From Anaeroglomus sp964630775 (GTDB taxonomy: Bacteria > Planctomycetota > Phycisphaerae > Sedimentisphaerales > Anaerohalosphaeraceae), in assembly GCA_964630775.1 (NCBI GenBank), contig CAZVYY010000024.1:1-64000 (forward strand): a stretch of 64,000 bases of DNA, read 5' to 3'. The notes under the pieces are model-generated. The model saw only the letters and a list, made by a program, of their open reading frames with translations. It was not told the DNA's origin and searched no databases. Within the stretch, counting starts at the first letter, position 1, and each line of letters opens with the position of its first letter. Positions 18,363 to 28,094 of this stretch are shown in pieces. The position numbers and the translations under genes are program-made.

Positions 18363-20762
18363 TTAATCAGAAGTCTTGAGTTTGCCGGAGCTTTCCGTGT
18401 CACCGGCAATAATTCCCTGAACAATTCGTAAATCAAAGATTCCGCCGGCATAGTTGCCTGAATGCGGCTCAAAAGTCACGGTCATTTTCTTTTTATCTTT
18501 GACCAGGCCCGCCGGCAGAGGATATCGCACGGCTTGAAATTCATCCCGGTTCCATTTGCCCGTCAGATTTTCAGTGACCAGCTTTTCTCCGTCCACCCTG
18601 ATATCAAACGTCCGTCTGCCGCCTTCACGGCCCCAGTAAAGTACATAAAGCTCAAGCGGGACATCCGGAACAACCTTCAGGTCATAGCTGAACCAGCCCG
18701 GCGCCTGGACATGACGAAAATGGAGGTTGCGGTGGACACCGCTTTCGGAGTTTTTGTGCTGGAGATTATGGTCGGCCTCGGGCTGCTGTTCGCCGGGAAT
18801 CACACGGTCCACAGTCTGTCGATCCAGCATCAGCCGCTGCTGTTCTCTGGCCTTCATTTCGGCCTGGATTTGTGCGTATGCGTCAGGCCGCACCACTCGC
18901 CAGTACATCATGTACCGGGCATCATGGACCTGATAAAACGGTTCCAGCACCAGCGACCGGAACGACTCCGGACGGACAACTTCGTCCACCTTAAACTGAA
19001 GCTGAGGCCTGTTCACCGGAGTAATTTTCTCCGCGATGGAGACCGTATCTCCGACCAGCATGGGTGCCTCGTCCAGCGGCAGCAGTTGGCCATGGGCAAT
19101 ATGTCCCCAGCGATCGTCGTCAGCAATCAGTCCCTGAAGGTCCTCCGTGCCGGTTTTGGCCGCCAGGACAATCGGGCCGTAAAGGATTGCCGCATAATCC
19201 GGCACATTGGGCATCGGTTCCAGCTCGGCATGCATCGGCAGAGCAACCTTCAGTATGTCCCCGTCTTTCCAGACTCGGTCGATCGACGCATACGTGGATG
19301 GTTTGGAATCAACCGCCAGCACTTCTCCATTAAGCTCCATTTGCAGCTTGCCTTCCGGAACCCATCTGGGGTGACGAATCTTCAGCGTCAGACGAACCGG
19401 CTTATCGGCCCGCACTTTCAGCACAGTCTGAGGTTCCTGCGGAAACCGGGTCTCCTGACGTACACGGATGCCCTTCTCCGGCCAGTTCAGTTCCGATGCA
19501 ATAAACAGATTGACCAGCAGTGCCTGGGCCTCGTGACTATAGATGAACCGCCCGTACTGCCCGTGATTTTCCATCCCCGTACCGACGCAGCACCACATGC
19601 CCTCATTGGGCGCTGAATAGACCCGATAGTGACGCGGCCGGACCGGGGTGAAGTAAACGTATCCGCCGTGGTCGGGGTGCTGGGTGGACAGGATATGGTT
19701 AAACAAAGCCCGCTCATAGTAATCCGCATATTCCGCCTTCGATTCCATCCGATGCAGAATCTCGGTCAGCCGAAGCATATTATACGTGTTGCAGGACTCC
19801 GGCCCTTCTCGCTCCTCCACAAATTCAATACAGGCTTCGGCGCTGGGGAAGTGTTCCCGCCGGCTGTTGCCGCCAAAGGCCAGGGTACGGTTGTGTACCA
19901 CGGTGTCCCAGAAAAACCTGGCAGCATCCGTAAACTGTTTGTCCGGACTCAATTCCGCAATCCGCGCAAAGCCAACAGCCTTGGGTACTTGCGTGTTGGC
20001 ATGTTTATTATCCAAGGTGTCTTTCCCCTGCGACATGGGTTCCAGCAGTTGTCGGTGTGAGAACCGCTTGGCCAGCCGGAGGTACTTGTCATCGCCTGTG
20101 ATCCGGCTCAGATCCGCCAGCACCTCATTCATCCCGCCATGCTCTTGATCCATCATGGCCTCCATCTGCTGGGGCGTATAGTCGGCCAGCAGCGTATCAC
20201 ACCAGTCCCCAAGCCCTATTAGTATGGTTTTGGCCTTCTCGCTGCCTCCATAGATCCAGGCATCCCGTAATCCCGCAAACGTCTTATGCAGATTGTACCA
20301 GGGCACCCAGGCTCGATGCGGCGCCCGCGGATCCCCCGCGGCCACCTGCCGCCAGATCGCCCGCCCGTCCGGCACCCCGCCCACGTAACCATCTCCGTTG
20401 GCCTTCTGGCATCGGGCCAGTTCATCGACAATATACTCCATCCGACGGCGACAATCTTCATTGCCTGTTACTGCCGTATAGATTGCCATAGCCGACAGGT
20501 AATGCCCGCCGATATGTCCATCCAGCCCGATCCAGTTGGGATAGCTTTGTGCTTTGGGTTCCAGCCCCGCGTCCTTGAGATATGGCGCCAGCAGCCGATC
20601 CACATCATACTGCAGCAAATGCTTTAAATTCACATCCTGGGCATGCTTGAATGGTCCGTCCAGAAGCTGAACCTGATTGAGGGGAAACGATTCCGTTCCA
20701 TAGCCCTGACAGGAAAACAGGCAGCTCAGCAGCAGGACTACCGCTTTTGTATTAAACTGCAT
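18363..20762 (-). CDS. GH127/GH146-type beta-L-arabinofuranosidase
   Basis: A 799-residue exported protein (signal peptide about 1-22, ending near CQGYG). It has an (alpha/alpha)6 barrel of the former DUF1680 family: residues LDGHIGGHYLSAMA, the Glu-containing EGPESCNTYNMLRLT, and WCCVGTGMENHGQY carrying the cysteines expected for the zinc-linked active site. Beta-sandwich domains follow to the C-terminus. The family cleaves beta-L-arabinofuranosides. Within an arabinoxylan operon it may act on arabinan or on decorated side chains. The double cysteine and length suit GH146 about as well as GH127. It is 28 bp from the preceding GH43-GH30 gene and 11 bp from the symporter. Confidence 0.85.
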   Translation of the reverse strand: MQFNTKAVVLLLSCLFSCQGYGTESFPLNQVQLLDGPFKHAQDVNLKHLLQYDVDRLLAPYLKDAGLEPKAQSYPNWIGLDGHIGGHYLSAMAIYTAVTGNEDCRRRMEYIVDELARCQKANGDGYVGGVPDGRAIWRQVAAGDPRAPHRAWVPWYNLHKTFAGLRDAWIYGGSEKAKTILIGLGDWCDTLLADYTPQQMEAMMDQEHGGMNEVLADLSRITGDDKYLRLAKRFSHRQLLEPMSQGKDTLDNKHANTQVPKAVGFARIAELSPDKQFTDAARFFWDTVVHNRTLAFGGNSRREHFPSAEACIEFVEEREGPESCNTYNMLRLTEILHRMESKAEYADYYERALFNHILSTQHPDHGGYVYFTPVRPRHYRVYSAPNEGMWCCVGTGMENHGQYGRFIYSHEAQALLVNLFIASELNWPEKGIRVRQETRFPQEPQTVLKVRADKPVRLTLKIRHPRWVPEGKLQMELNGEVLAVDSKPSTYASIDRVWKDGDILKVALPMHAELEPMPNVPDYAAILYGPIVLAAKTGTEDLQGLIADDDRWGHIAHGQLLPLDEAPMLVGDTVSIAEKITPVNRPQLQFKVDEVVRPESFRSLVLEPFYQVHDARYMMYWRVVRPDAYAQIQAEMKAREQQRLMLDRQTVDRVIPGEQQPEADHNLQHKNSESGVHRNLHFRHVQAPGWFSYDLKVVPDVPLELYVLYWGREGGRRTFDIRVDGEKLVTENLTGKWNRDEFQAVRYPLPAGLVKDKKKMTVTFEPHSGNYAGGIFDLRIVQGIIAGDTESSGKLKTSD

Positions 20763-20790
20763 TGACTAAGAATCCTTTCTTTCTCCGTTT

Positions 20791-23700
20791 TTATTGATAT
20801 GACTGATCGAGCCAATAATTCGTGAACTCTGCAAATTCATAAAGGTTAACCAAACAGTCACCATCCAAATCCAGTTCACATCGATCCTGGAGCCAGTGTT
20901 CTGCAAACGTAAGAAGGTCGCCCGTATCCACAATATTGTCCAGGTTGGCATCGCCATAAAGAATTCTACCAAAAACTGCAATATTATCAATGGCTATATC
21001 GCCACGGGGTCCGCCGGCGGCCACCGCCCGAAAACGAATCTGAATCAGGCCGGTATAGTCCGACAAATTCACCATCGCCCGGGTATAGGCTTCGCTGTTG
21101 GAGTTGTGCTGCTGACCGCTCAGACTCCACACCGAATTATGCCATATCCCATCATAAACATCAATATTCAGGGTTCCCGTTTCAACACCATACATGTGAT
21201 AATAAAAGGTTAAAATTCGCCTAAAGCCTGCAATCACAGGGCTTTGCAGAATGGCACTCTGTCCGGCAGCGTTGGCCCCTCCAGGCGAGGTTTCCAGATA
21301 AACATACCAGGTGCTGCCGTCTGCCCCGCCGGACGGACCGGTATTGGGTGTGATGGTGCCCCCTGAATAACGAGTCCAATTATGCGAATCTTCGCCCGAG
21401 ATGTTGACCCAGTCACCCATTCCATTTTCAAAATCGATTGTATGGAGTTGAACCGCCTGGCTGTCCGTCAGTGTCACGGATGCTTCATTTGCATAAAAAC
21501 TCTCATATCCATAGCGGTCAACAGCAGTTACCGTATAATAATAGGGTGTGTAATAGTCGATATTGCTATCGATAAATTCCGGTTCATCCAGCAACGATTC
21601 ATTCAGCCGGACATACCCGCTTCCAGGCATTATCGACCGATAAATATGATATCCTGCCAGATCGCTTTCCGTATTGGCATCCCAACTCAGGACAATCGAC
21701 TCCTCGTTTGCCGTTGCCGTAAGACCCGTCGGCGCTTCCGGAGGCGTACTTGGTGTCGTCGCACCGGCCTGTATGGAATCCGCACTTTCTCCGGCACTGT
21801 TGACGGCGCTGACAACATAATAATACGTCGTCATTTCGGACAATCCCGAGTCACTAAAGCTGGTCCCTGACAAGCTGGCAACATGGGTATAAGGTCCCCC
21901 GTTGGCGGTTGAACGTTTGACGTTATAGTTCGTGGCACCAAAAGAGGCATTCCAGCTCAGGTTAATCCGGCTGCCTGATATCGCCGCAGCGCCAAGCCCG
22001 GACGGCGAAGAGGGCATCGCGGGAACCTGCTCCGCATACAATGCCGACACGTCGGCGGCACTCAAAGCCGCAGCATAAATGCGAAATTCATCGATTCGCC
22101 CATCCAGGTAAGCATCGGCCGAGTATTGAGACCTGCCGATATAGTTCTGCGTTGTCGCTCCCAGAGAATCCGGCGTCAGACTCATCGAGCTGTTGCGTCC
22201 CACTTCAGACCCGTTGACATAGAGAATACCCGTGCTGCCGGCCAGGGTCACTGCAACATGCGTCCATGTGCCCGTCGGCAGCGCGGCGGTACCATTGATT
22301 TGCTTTTCGCCGCCGGCCCCGGAGGTGGTAATCGCAAAACGAACCGCCCCCGAACCGCTGCGCGGCGTCAGGAACATATTAACCGATGTCCCCGTTCCAA
22401 AGTCAAATACACGTGACCAGTTACTGATCGTATCCAGATTAACCCATACTGCGATGGTAAAATCAGTCAGATTATCAACGACGCCTGTCCGCAGGCTGAG
22501 ATGGTCATTGGTGCCGTCCAGGTCCAGGCCATTACTGAATTTTCCAGTCGTCCATACCGGACCATTCACCAGGGTGCCCGTCCAGCCGTTGCCGGTGGCA
22601 TCCGCAGCAATCAGGCCGCCGGTTTCATCGCATTTCAGATACGAACGCAGTATCGCAGGGGTCACTTCGACACTGTTGCTGCTTTCGCCGCTTGCGGTAT
22701 TGGCACTGACCGCATAATAGTATTTGATTCCCGGCATCACCGTGGTGTCGCTAAAACGGGTGACGGTCAGGCCGGAGGCGATGGTGACATAAGGTCCTCC
22801 GCTCGTTGTCGAGCGTTTGAGATTATAGCTGAGTGCACCGGCAGATGCATTCCAGCCCAGGTTCACCTGCCTGTCGGTCAGTCTTGTCGCCCAAAGACCC
22901 GACGGCGCCACGGGGCCGTAATGATCCCACACCACGGTAGTCACCGACGCTGTCGGCAATATTATTTGCGATCCAATGACTTGTCCGAGAGATTCAAAGT
23001 GACGTGTTCCATCCGTTTGATAGACGCTCGAAACATCGTATTGAAATGAACCGGGATTCAGAGTCACCGAAGCCGGCTTGGTCGTGCTGCGATTGATCAA
23101 TACTGAGACAAGCCGCTTGTCATCAGGCGAAAGATAGGCCGACACCAGAACATCGGAATTATTGGACCCGGCCTTAACCCGCCTGAATCCGGGCTGTATG
23201 TAGTAGGAATAATGCTTCATCGACCAATACGACGGATTGAGCCAATATCCTTTCGGAGAAGTCCAGTCACCCGATCCCCACGGAAATTCGATTTCTACCA
23301 GTCCGATGTCGCCGGGCCAGATCAGGCTCCAATGGTTGTACCCGCTGACCTGTTCAACGACCAGGGAGTTATGAATCAGATTCGCACAGGGAACCAGCCC
23401 TTTCATGTCGCCGAACTCGGTCATAAATCGCGGCTTGCCGGGGAACAGCGTATTGGAGCTGTTCAATACCGCCGTAAAAGCGGAATTATACCCATCCGGC
23501 GTCCCGTCGGTGCTGCCGCCGTAGAGGTGATGCGCAATCCCGTAAAATGTCTGAGGATTCATTTGCGCCATATAATTGCGAAGGCCCGCCGCATTCCCAT
23601 ACAGACCCACGCACTCCGGCCCCAGCAATTTGGGCGGGGCCGCCATAGTAGCCTGAAGCTTCTGGTAAACGGCATTCTGTGCCAGGGCAAAACTCGCATA

Positions 23701-25611
23701 GTACTCGCCATTGACGGGAGCCTCGGACGGATTGAACCGGCAGGAATCATAATCGGCCGTCCAGTCCGGTTCGTTCTGAATGCCAATCCAGGTGGGGTTG
23801 ACACCACGAGCAATGTAATCCTGAAGCGAGTCGCGCCAGTAATTCGCAAACCCGTCATAATCATAAGCACCGTTGACCTGAATCAGCGTTCCGCCATTGG
23901 CAACCTCACCATTGCTTTTGAGATAGGCTGGAGGCGACCAGGAGGTCATCAGGATGGGCACGGGACGCCCCAGCCGCTGGTTAGCCGCTGCGACGATTTC
24001 ATAAGTGGCGGTATCCTGTCCATTGACTCCGCGCCACCAGTTGCCAATCCGCAGCATGGACAGGTTCAGCCCCGAAAACGCATAGTCAAATATCTCTTTT
24101 TTGTAAGGATGCGCCGTAAACCAGCCGTTATAAAAACAAATCGCACCGCCCAGCCCCTCGATTGTCTGATAGAGGGTCGCGGAATCAAGCGAGACAGAAA
24201 CCGCAGCCGTTTCAACCTGCTGGAACTGCCACCAATTCAGGTTGAATAAATCATCGCCCTGCCCCCCCATAAACCTCAAGTACAAATCGTGCACTCCCGA
24301 AACACCGGACACATTGCAGGTTATCGTCGTCCAGGTTTGCCTGCTGCCGGTGTTCGGGACCGAACAGGTTCCAGCGACCGTTCCGTCGAGACTGTCCAGC
24401 CGTAATTCAATACTGCCGCCGGCAGCGGCGCTGGCCACGCGGGCCAGAAAACTCGAAGCCCCGGCCCCAAAATCCACCCCGCGTACCCCAATCCAGTCCC
24501 CATTGGCAATAGCGGTGACATTCATGCCGCCTTCGGTACAGACTTCCGTTTTGACACCGCTTTGCCGGGCAATGGTCTCCCCTTCCACCCGGGCAAAAGG
24601 ATTGAGAACTTTTAACTGGCTAAGACCATCCTGGGTAATGACAACCTGCTGAATCGTTCCATCCGAATTGTAGTAAAGCCGGTCCAGGCAGATATTCCGA
24701 TGCACCGTCGGCACAATCCCTTCCACCGTCGCCTGATGGCGGTTATGATACACACAGTACCATTGCCCCTGATAGGTAAAAAACGTGTGATGATTGTTAT
24801 TGCCGTAATTATTGGGTGGTGGGCCAAGGGCCACTCCCCGGCGAACAAATCCGCTCATCGGGCTGGAACTGGTCATGTAGGCAATCTGCGAGCCAGGGGT
24901 TGTATCCTCATAATTGTCCGCATAAGAAAAATAATAAATGCCGTCCCGTTTATGCATGTGGGATGCTTCAAAAAAATCCGGCATGCCTATCGTCTCAGCC
25001 GATCCAATCGGATCGATCATGTTTGTATTCAGTTTGATAACACGAGCCTGATTGGGGCCGCCGCCGCCAAAATAAAGATACGGCTGACCGTCATCGTCCA
25101 CAAACACACTGGGGTCGAATATCCACGTGCTGTTGGCTCCCGGTGTCCCCCCTGAAAGCCCTTCACGTTTCACCACCAGCCCATTCTTTGGAGCCGTAAA
25201 CGGCCCGGTCGGGGAGTCACTGGTGACCACACCAATCCCCCAGTAGGGATCGCCGAAATAGAGATAAAATTTATTATTATTCCGGACCATGCACGGCGCC
25301 CAGGCCGTACCGATCCAGGAAACACTGTCGGAATCAAAAACCACCCCATGATCCGTCCAGTTTTTGAGGTCGTCCGTCGAAAAACAGACGATGGAATCCA
25401 TCAGATAATCGGTGTCGTTGTTTTCTTCATCGTTGGAACAATAGACATACAGCCGCCCGTTCCATTCAATCGCCGTCGGATCCGCGGCATAATGCTGGGG
25501 CATCACGGGATAATCCGCCCAGACCCGGCCGGCTGCAAGACAGAGAATTATTACAATAAATGCTTTTATAATGGCACGGATTTCGGCTCTGTTCACAATC
25601 CTCTGTTCCAT
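20791..25611 (-). CDS. GH43-CBM6-GH30 multidomain xylanolytic enzyme with FN3, LamG, MAM and dockerin-like parts
   Basis: A 1606-residue exported enzyme, first gene of the xylan operon. I chose the start at 25611 because GGGGGGA lies about 6 bases upstream; a longer frame runs back to 25653. Signal peptide about 1-31. GH43 (32-335, YAADPTAIEW), CBM6 (345-463), GH30 (470-897; acid/base Glu614 in IQNEPDW, nucleophile Glu732 in MTEFGDM), FN3 (900-985), LamG (990-1195), two FN3 domains (about 1205-1385), a MAM-like domain (about 1395-1545) and a dockerin-like tail with two D-x-N/D-x-D motifs (DANLDNIVD, DLDGDCLVN). The GH30 signature fits glucurono- or other endo-xylanases; GH43 would remove arabinose or xylose. 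From the first FN3 onward it matches the GH5 protein at 54026-57355. Confidence 0.9.
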   Translation of the reverse strand: MEQRIVNRAEIRAIIKAFIVIILCLAAGRVWADYPVMPQHYAADPTAIEWNGRLYVYCSNDEENNDTDYLMDSIVCFSTDDLKNWTDHGVVFDSDSVSWIGTAWAPCMVRNNNKFYLYFGDPYWGIGVVTSDSPTGPFTAPKNGLVVKREGLSGGTPGANSTWIFDPSVFVDDDGQPYLYFGGGGPNQARVIKLNTNMIDPIGSAETIGMPDFFEASHMHKRDGIYYFSYADNYEDTTPGSQIAYMTSSSPMSGFVRRGVALGPPPNNYGNNNHHTFFTYQGQWYCVYHNRHQATVEGIVPTVHRNICLDRLYYNSDGTIQQVVITQDGLSQLKVLNPFARVEGETIARQSGVKTEVCTEGGMNVTAIANGDWIGVRGVDFGAGASSFLARVASAAAGGSIELRLDSLDGTVAGTCSVPNTGSRQTWTTITCNVSGVSGVHDLYLRFMGGQGDDLFNLNWWQFQQVETAAVSVSLDSATLYQTIEGLGGAICFYNGWFTAHPYKKEIFDYAFSGLNLSMLRIGNWWRGVNGQDTATYEIVAAANQRLGRPVPILMTSWSPPAYLKSNGEVANGGTLIQVNGAYDYDGFANYWRDSLQDYIARGVNPTWIGIQNEPDWTADYDSCRFNPSEAPVNGEYYASFALAQNAVYQKLQATMAAPPKLLGPECVGLYGNAAGLRNYMAQMNPQTFYGIAHHLYGGSTDGTPDGYNSAFTAVLNSSNTLFPGKPRFMTEFGDMKGLVPCANLIHNSLVVEQVSGYNHWSLIWPGDIGLVEIEFPWGSGDWTSPKGYWLNPSYWSMKHYSYYIQPGFRRVKAGSNNSDVLVSAYLSPDDKRLVSVLINRSTTKPASVTLNPGSFQYDVSSVYQTDGTRHFESLGQVIGSQIILPTASVTTVVWDHYGPVAPSGLWATRLTDRQVNLGWNASAGALSYNLKRSTTSGGPYVTIASGLTVTRFSDTTVMPGIKYYYAVSANTASGESSNSVEVTPAILRSYLKCDETGGLIAADATGNGWTGTLVNGPVWTTGKFSNGLDLDGTNDHLSLRTGVVDNLTDFTIAVWVNLDTISNWSRVFDFGTGTSVNMFLTPRSGSGAVRFAITTSGAGGEKQINGTAALPTGTWTHVAVTLAGSTGILYVNGSEVGRNSSMSLTPDSLGATTQNYIGRSQYSADAYLDGRIDEFRIYAAALSAADVSALYAEQVPAMPSSPSGLGAAAISGSRINLSWNASFGATNYNVKRSTANGGPYTHVASLSGTSFSDSGLSEMTTYYYVVSAVNSAGESADSIQAGATTPSTPPEAPTGLTATANEESIVLSWDANTESDLAGYHIYRSIMPGSGYVRLNESLLDEPEFIDSNIDYYTPYYYTVTAVDRYGYESFYANEASVTLTDSQAVQLHTIDFENGMGDWVNISGEDSHNWTRYSGGTITPNTGPSGGADGSTWYVYLETSPGGANAAGQSAILQSPVIAGFRRILTFYYHMYGVETGTLNIDVYDGIWHNSVWSLSGQQHNSNSEAYTRAMVNLSDYTGLIQIRFRAVAAGGPRGDIAIDNIAVFGRILYGDANLDNIVDTGDLLTFAEHWLQDRCELDLDGDCLVNLYEFAEFTNYWLDQSYQ

Positions 25612-25752
25612 CATCATTCCCCCCGAATAAATACGGAGTGCTGTCCAAAACATTGCTTTGACAGCACTTCAATGACCAGTTGATATAATACGATTACACT
25701 CATGCAGTGATTCATCCGTTCTCGCAAAACGGGATTATCCGCAGCCAAAACA

Positions 25753-25786
25753 GATTTCCGGGCGTCTGAATAGACGCCCGGAAATC
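25753..25786 (-). terminator. Intrinsic terminator after the second LamG gene
   Basis: A 34-base inverted repeat (GATTTCCGGGCGTC, short loop, GACGCCCGGAAATC) is followed on the minus strand by TGTTTTGG. It lies directly past the stop of the LamG gene at 25812 and insulates it from the xylan operon, whose first gene starts at 25611. It differs from the terminator at 114-147 at only a few positions. Confidence 0.82.
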
Positions 25787-25811
25787 ATCGTTTATGTAAA
25801 TTCAAGATGGC

Positions 25812-27917
25812 TTAGTCCGCATAGATGCGGTCATTTTCCAGCCATCGTGCGGCAAAACTGACAAAGTCCGGCAAATCAATGATGCAGTTGCCGTTGGTGT
25901 CATAGGCCTGCTGATCGTAGGCTTCCCGGTTGCACACCGACCCGCCCTCAATCGCCAGGTATTCCTTGGCGATATCCACGGTTGTCAGAGCATAGTTCCA
26001 AATCTTGAGGTCATCAATCATGCCGTTAAATTCAGGATCCGGCCACTGGCTTTTGCCGAGATAGTTCAATACGGCACCGACATCAATCGGATTGACCGTC
26101 ATGCTCGTATTGGTCGCAACCAGTTCGCCATCGCGGTACAGGCGTCCTGTATTTCCAGCAAGGGTAACCGCAACATGATGCCACTGACCGGCAGGAATGG
26201 CACTGGTCTCAAGCAGTTGCTCGTTCACCGTGGAGGTTCTGATTGCAAAACGCATCACGCCCCAGCCGGCATCGGGTGTGATGAACAGGTAATTCGATGT
26301 TCCGTTACCAAAATCCAAAGCACGGCTCCATCCATGAATAGTACTGGGACGAATCCATAGACTAATGGTCATGTCCTGATAATCGACTGCACCGGCAGGA
26401 ATCTGTGCATACTGACCATCGGCGCTTTGCGCATCTGCATTGTCCAGCAGCAGGCTGGATGTTCCTACTTTGGCATTCGTACCGTTTAAACCCGGAAGCG
26501 AACCGGCTCCGGCCTGCTTCATGACCGCATTAAAACCACTGATGACATCGGGGGAGACACCCTCCGCAATCGTCTCAAATGGATAGTGACTGACCAGGCG
26601 AGGATACCATAACCGTGCCGAATTCGAAGGAACCGAAGGAATTCCCCCGGTATCCGGAGAGCCGTTGTACGCAATGCAGTAAAACTGCCCTTCGTCCGCG
26701 GCGGTTGCACCGGTGATAACCAGGGTTGTCGTATGGGTGCCCGAATAAATACCGCCGTCACTCAATTGGATATCCGGGCTGCCGACTTTAAACCATCGAA
26801 AATCGGTGGCCGCGGGGCCGCCTGTGACTTTGAATGATGCGTTGCCGTTAAAATCAGCCAGGGCATTCGCAGGTCCAACCAGAATAACGGGGGTGGCGGC
26901 TATCGTATTAAATGTCCAGACCGGCCCCATAATATTGTTTTGATGACCGGCCGGATAAGGATTGCCATTGGGATCAGCAATCGCTTCTTCCACCTTCCAG
27001 GAATACTCAGTTGCCTGCTTGAGTGTAACGGGTCCGTACTCATTATACGGATTGGTCAGGTTGGGATCGGCATTGTGAACCTGCTGAACATAATCCAGCA
27101 GATAAAGATTGGGATCGCTCGGATTGCCGTTTGTCAAATAGAGATAATGCCCCTTGATTGCAGGATTGACCCGATATGCCGTCAGATAAGCCGGATCGCC
27201 GCCCGCATTCCAGCCGAATGTGACCTGGGCCTGGGTCTGGGAGATCAACGTCCCGAACGAACCGTCGTCGTTGGCCGGCAAAACCACAGGCTCATGAGCT
27301 TCAGCGTCCGAGCCCATGGTGATTTTGAGATTATCCATTTCCCACACCTGGGTAAAGGATGTCCCGTTGGGCATCACGTCACCCGGCCAGGGCTGGCCAA
27401 TCTCCATCGACCACGTGGACTGTTTTAAATCCCAATTGGCTCCCTGCCACCAGTTATTGACGAAGTCGGCCATGTTGAATTTCACATGGACCCACCCGTC
27501 GGCCTGAGATATGCTCAGGTTGGCAAATCCATGGCCGTACTGATCCCCGCCGACAGCAGGATTGGGGGTGACGATGGCAACCCCTAATACGATGGGGTTC
27601 CAGTTGCCCGAGACATTGCGGACATCAAATGAGACATTATAATCCGCCGGATTTGCACTGGTGTTTCCAGACACCGTGAAGTCCCACTTGGAACCGAATC
27701 GGGCATTTGCATCCGCACCGGTGGCATTACTGACCACGCCGGTATGCCGAATGACCTTGTTTCCACCACCGATATCAACTTCGGCGACGGAATGGGTGCA
27801 TATATCCGTACCCCAGTTCCAGGCAGCAGTCGTGCCTCCGCTGGGATTGTCATAGATGACCACCCCGAAACTCGTTGCGACACACAGTCCCATCAACATC
27901 AAACACATTCTTTTCAT
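25812..27917 (-). CDS. Exported LamG/Ig-like protein with dockerin-like C-terminus (triad 2)
   Basis: A 701-residue secreted protein of unknown function. The ATG at 27917 has GGAGGA 7 bases upstream; a GTG at 27932 would only add EEQK-type residues. After the signal peptide (about 1-17), residues about 18-215 form a beta-rich domain of carbohydrate-binding look (WNWGTDICTHS, then DYNVSFDVRNVSGNW), not shared with its paralogues. Then come FN3-like (about 220-345), Ig-like (about 350-440, DEGQFYCIAYN) and LamG (about 450-650) domains and a tail with DTNGNCIID then DF.SFA.RWLE. It follows the triad 2 FecR gene by 177 bp, a gap that holds one copy of the interspersed repeat. Surface glycan binding is plausible, not shown. 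Confidence 0.8.
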   Translation of the reverse strand: MKRMCLMLMGLCVATSFGVVIYDNPSGGTTAAWNWGTDICTHSVAEVDIGGGNKVIRHTGVVSNATGADANARFGSKWDFTVSGNTSANPADYNVSFDVRNVSGNWNPIVLGVAIVTPNPAVGGDQYGHGFANLSISQADGWVHVKFNMADFVNNWWQGANWDLKQSTWSMEIGQPWPGDVMPNGTSFTQVWEMDNLKITMGSDAEAHEPVVLPANDDGSFGTLISQTQAQVTFGWNAGGDPAYLTAYRVNPAIKGHYLYLTNGNPSDPNLYLLDYVQQVHNADPNLTNPYNEYGPVTLKQATEYSWKVEEAIADPNGNPYPAGHQNNIMGPVWTFNTIAATPVILVGPANALADFNGNASFKVTGGPAATDFRWFKVGSPDIQLSDGGIYSGTHTTTLVITGATAADEGQFYCIAYNGSPDTGGIPSVPSNSARLWYPRLVSHYPFETIAEGVSPDVISGFNAVMKQAGAGSLPGLNGTNAKVGTSSLLLDNADAQSADGQYAQIPAGAVDYQDMTISLWIRPSTIHGWSRALDFGNGTSNYLFITPDAGWGVMRFAIRTSTVNEQLLETSAIPAGQWHHVAVTLAGNTGRLYRDGELVATNTSMTVNPIDVGAVLNYLGKSQWPDPEFNGMIDDLKIWNYALTTVDIAKEYLAIEGGSVCNREAYDQQAYDTNGNCIIDLPDFVSFAARWLENDRIYAD

Positions 27918-27980
27918 TTTTTGTTCCTCCACAAAATAGTTATATAGTGTTTATGTTTGCATCGTACGAAAACTTCTTAT

Positions 27981-28080
27981 ACCGATCTTGCTTGTAAATT
28001 TCCATTTTATCACGGCTGAGTACAGCAGACTCACCCACCTGCTTCTTCTGCTCGCGGAATTACTACGCCTGCCGGATGTA
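27981..28080. repeat. Interspersed intergenic repeat, copy A
   Basis: This stretch begins ATACCGATCTTGCTTGTAAA and ends with CTCGCGGAATTACTACGCC. Its left part matches the left part of the copy at 32321 (ATACTGATCTTACTTAAAAT). Its right part matches the copy at 57388 (GTGCTTCTTTTGCTCGTGGA). The copies are diverged, so boundaries are approximate. Confidence 0.6.
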
Positions 28081-28094
28081 CCGCAGCCGATTCA

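Noticed and set aside
23212..24249. 345-codon plus-strand frame opposite GH30
   Set aside because: It is a shadow of the GH30 coding strand; no signal or domain was seen.
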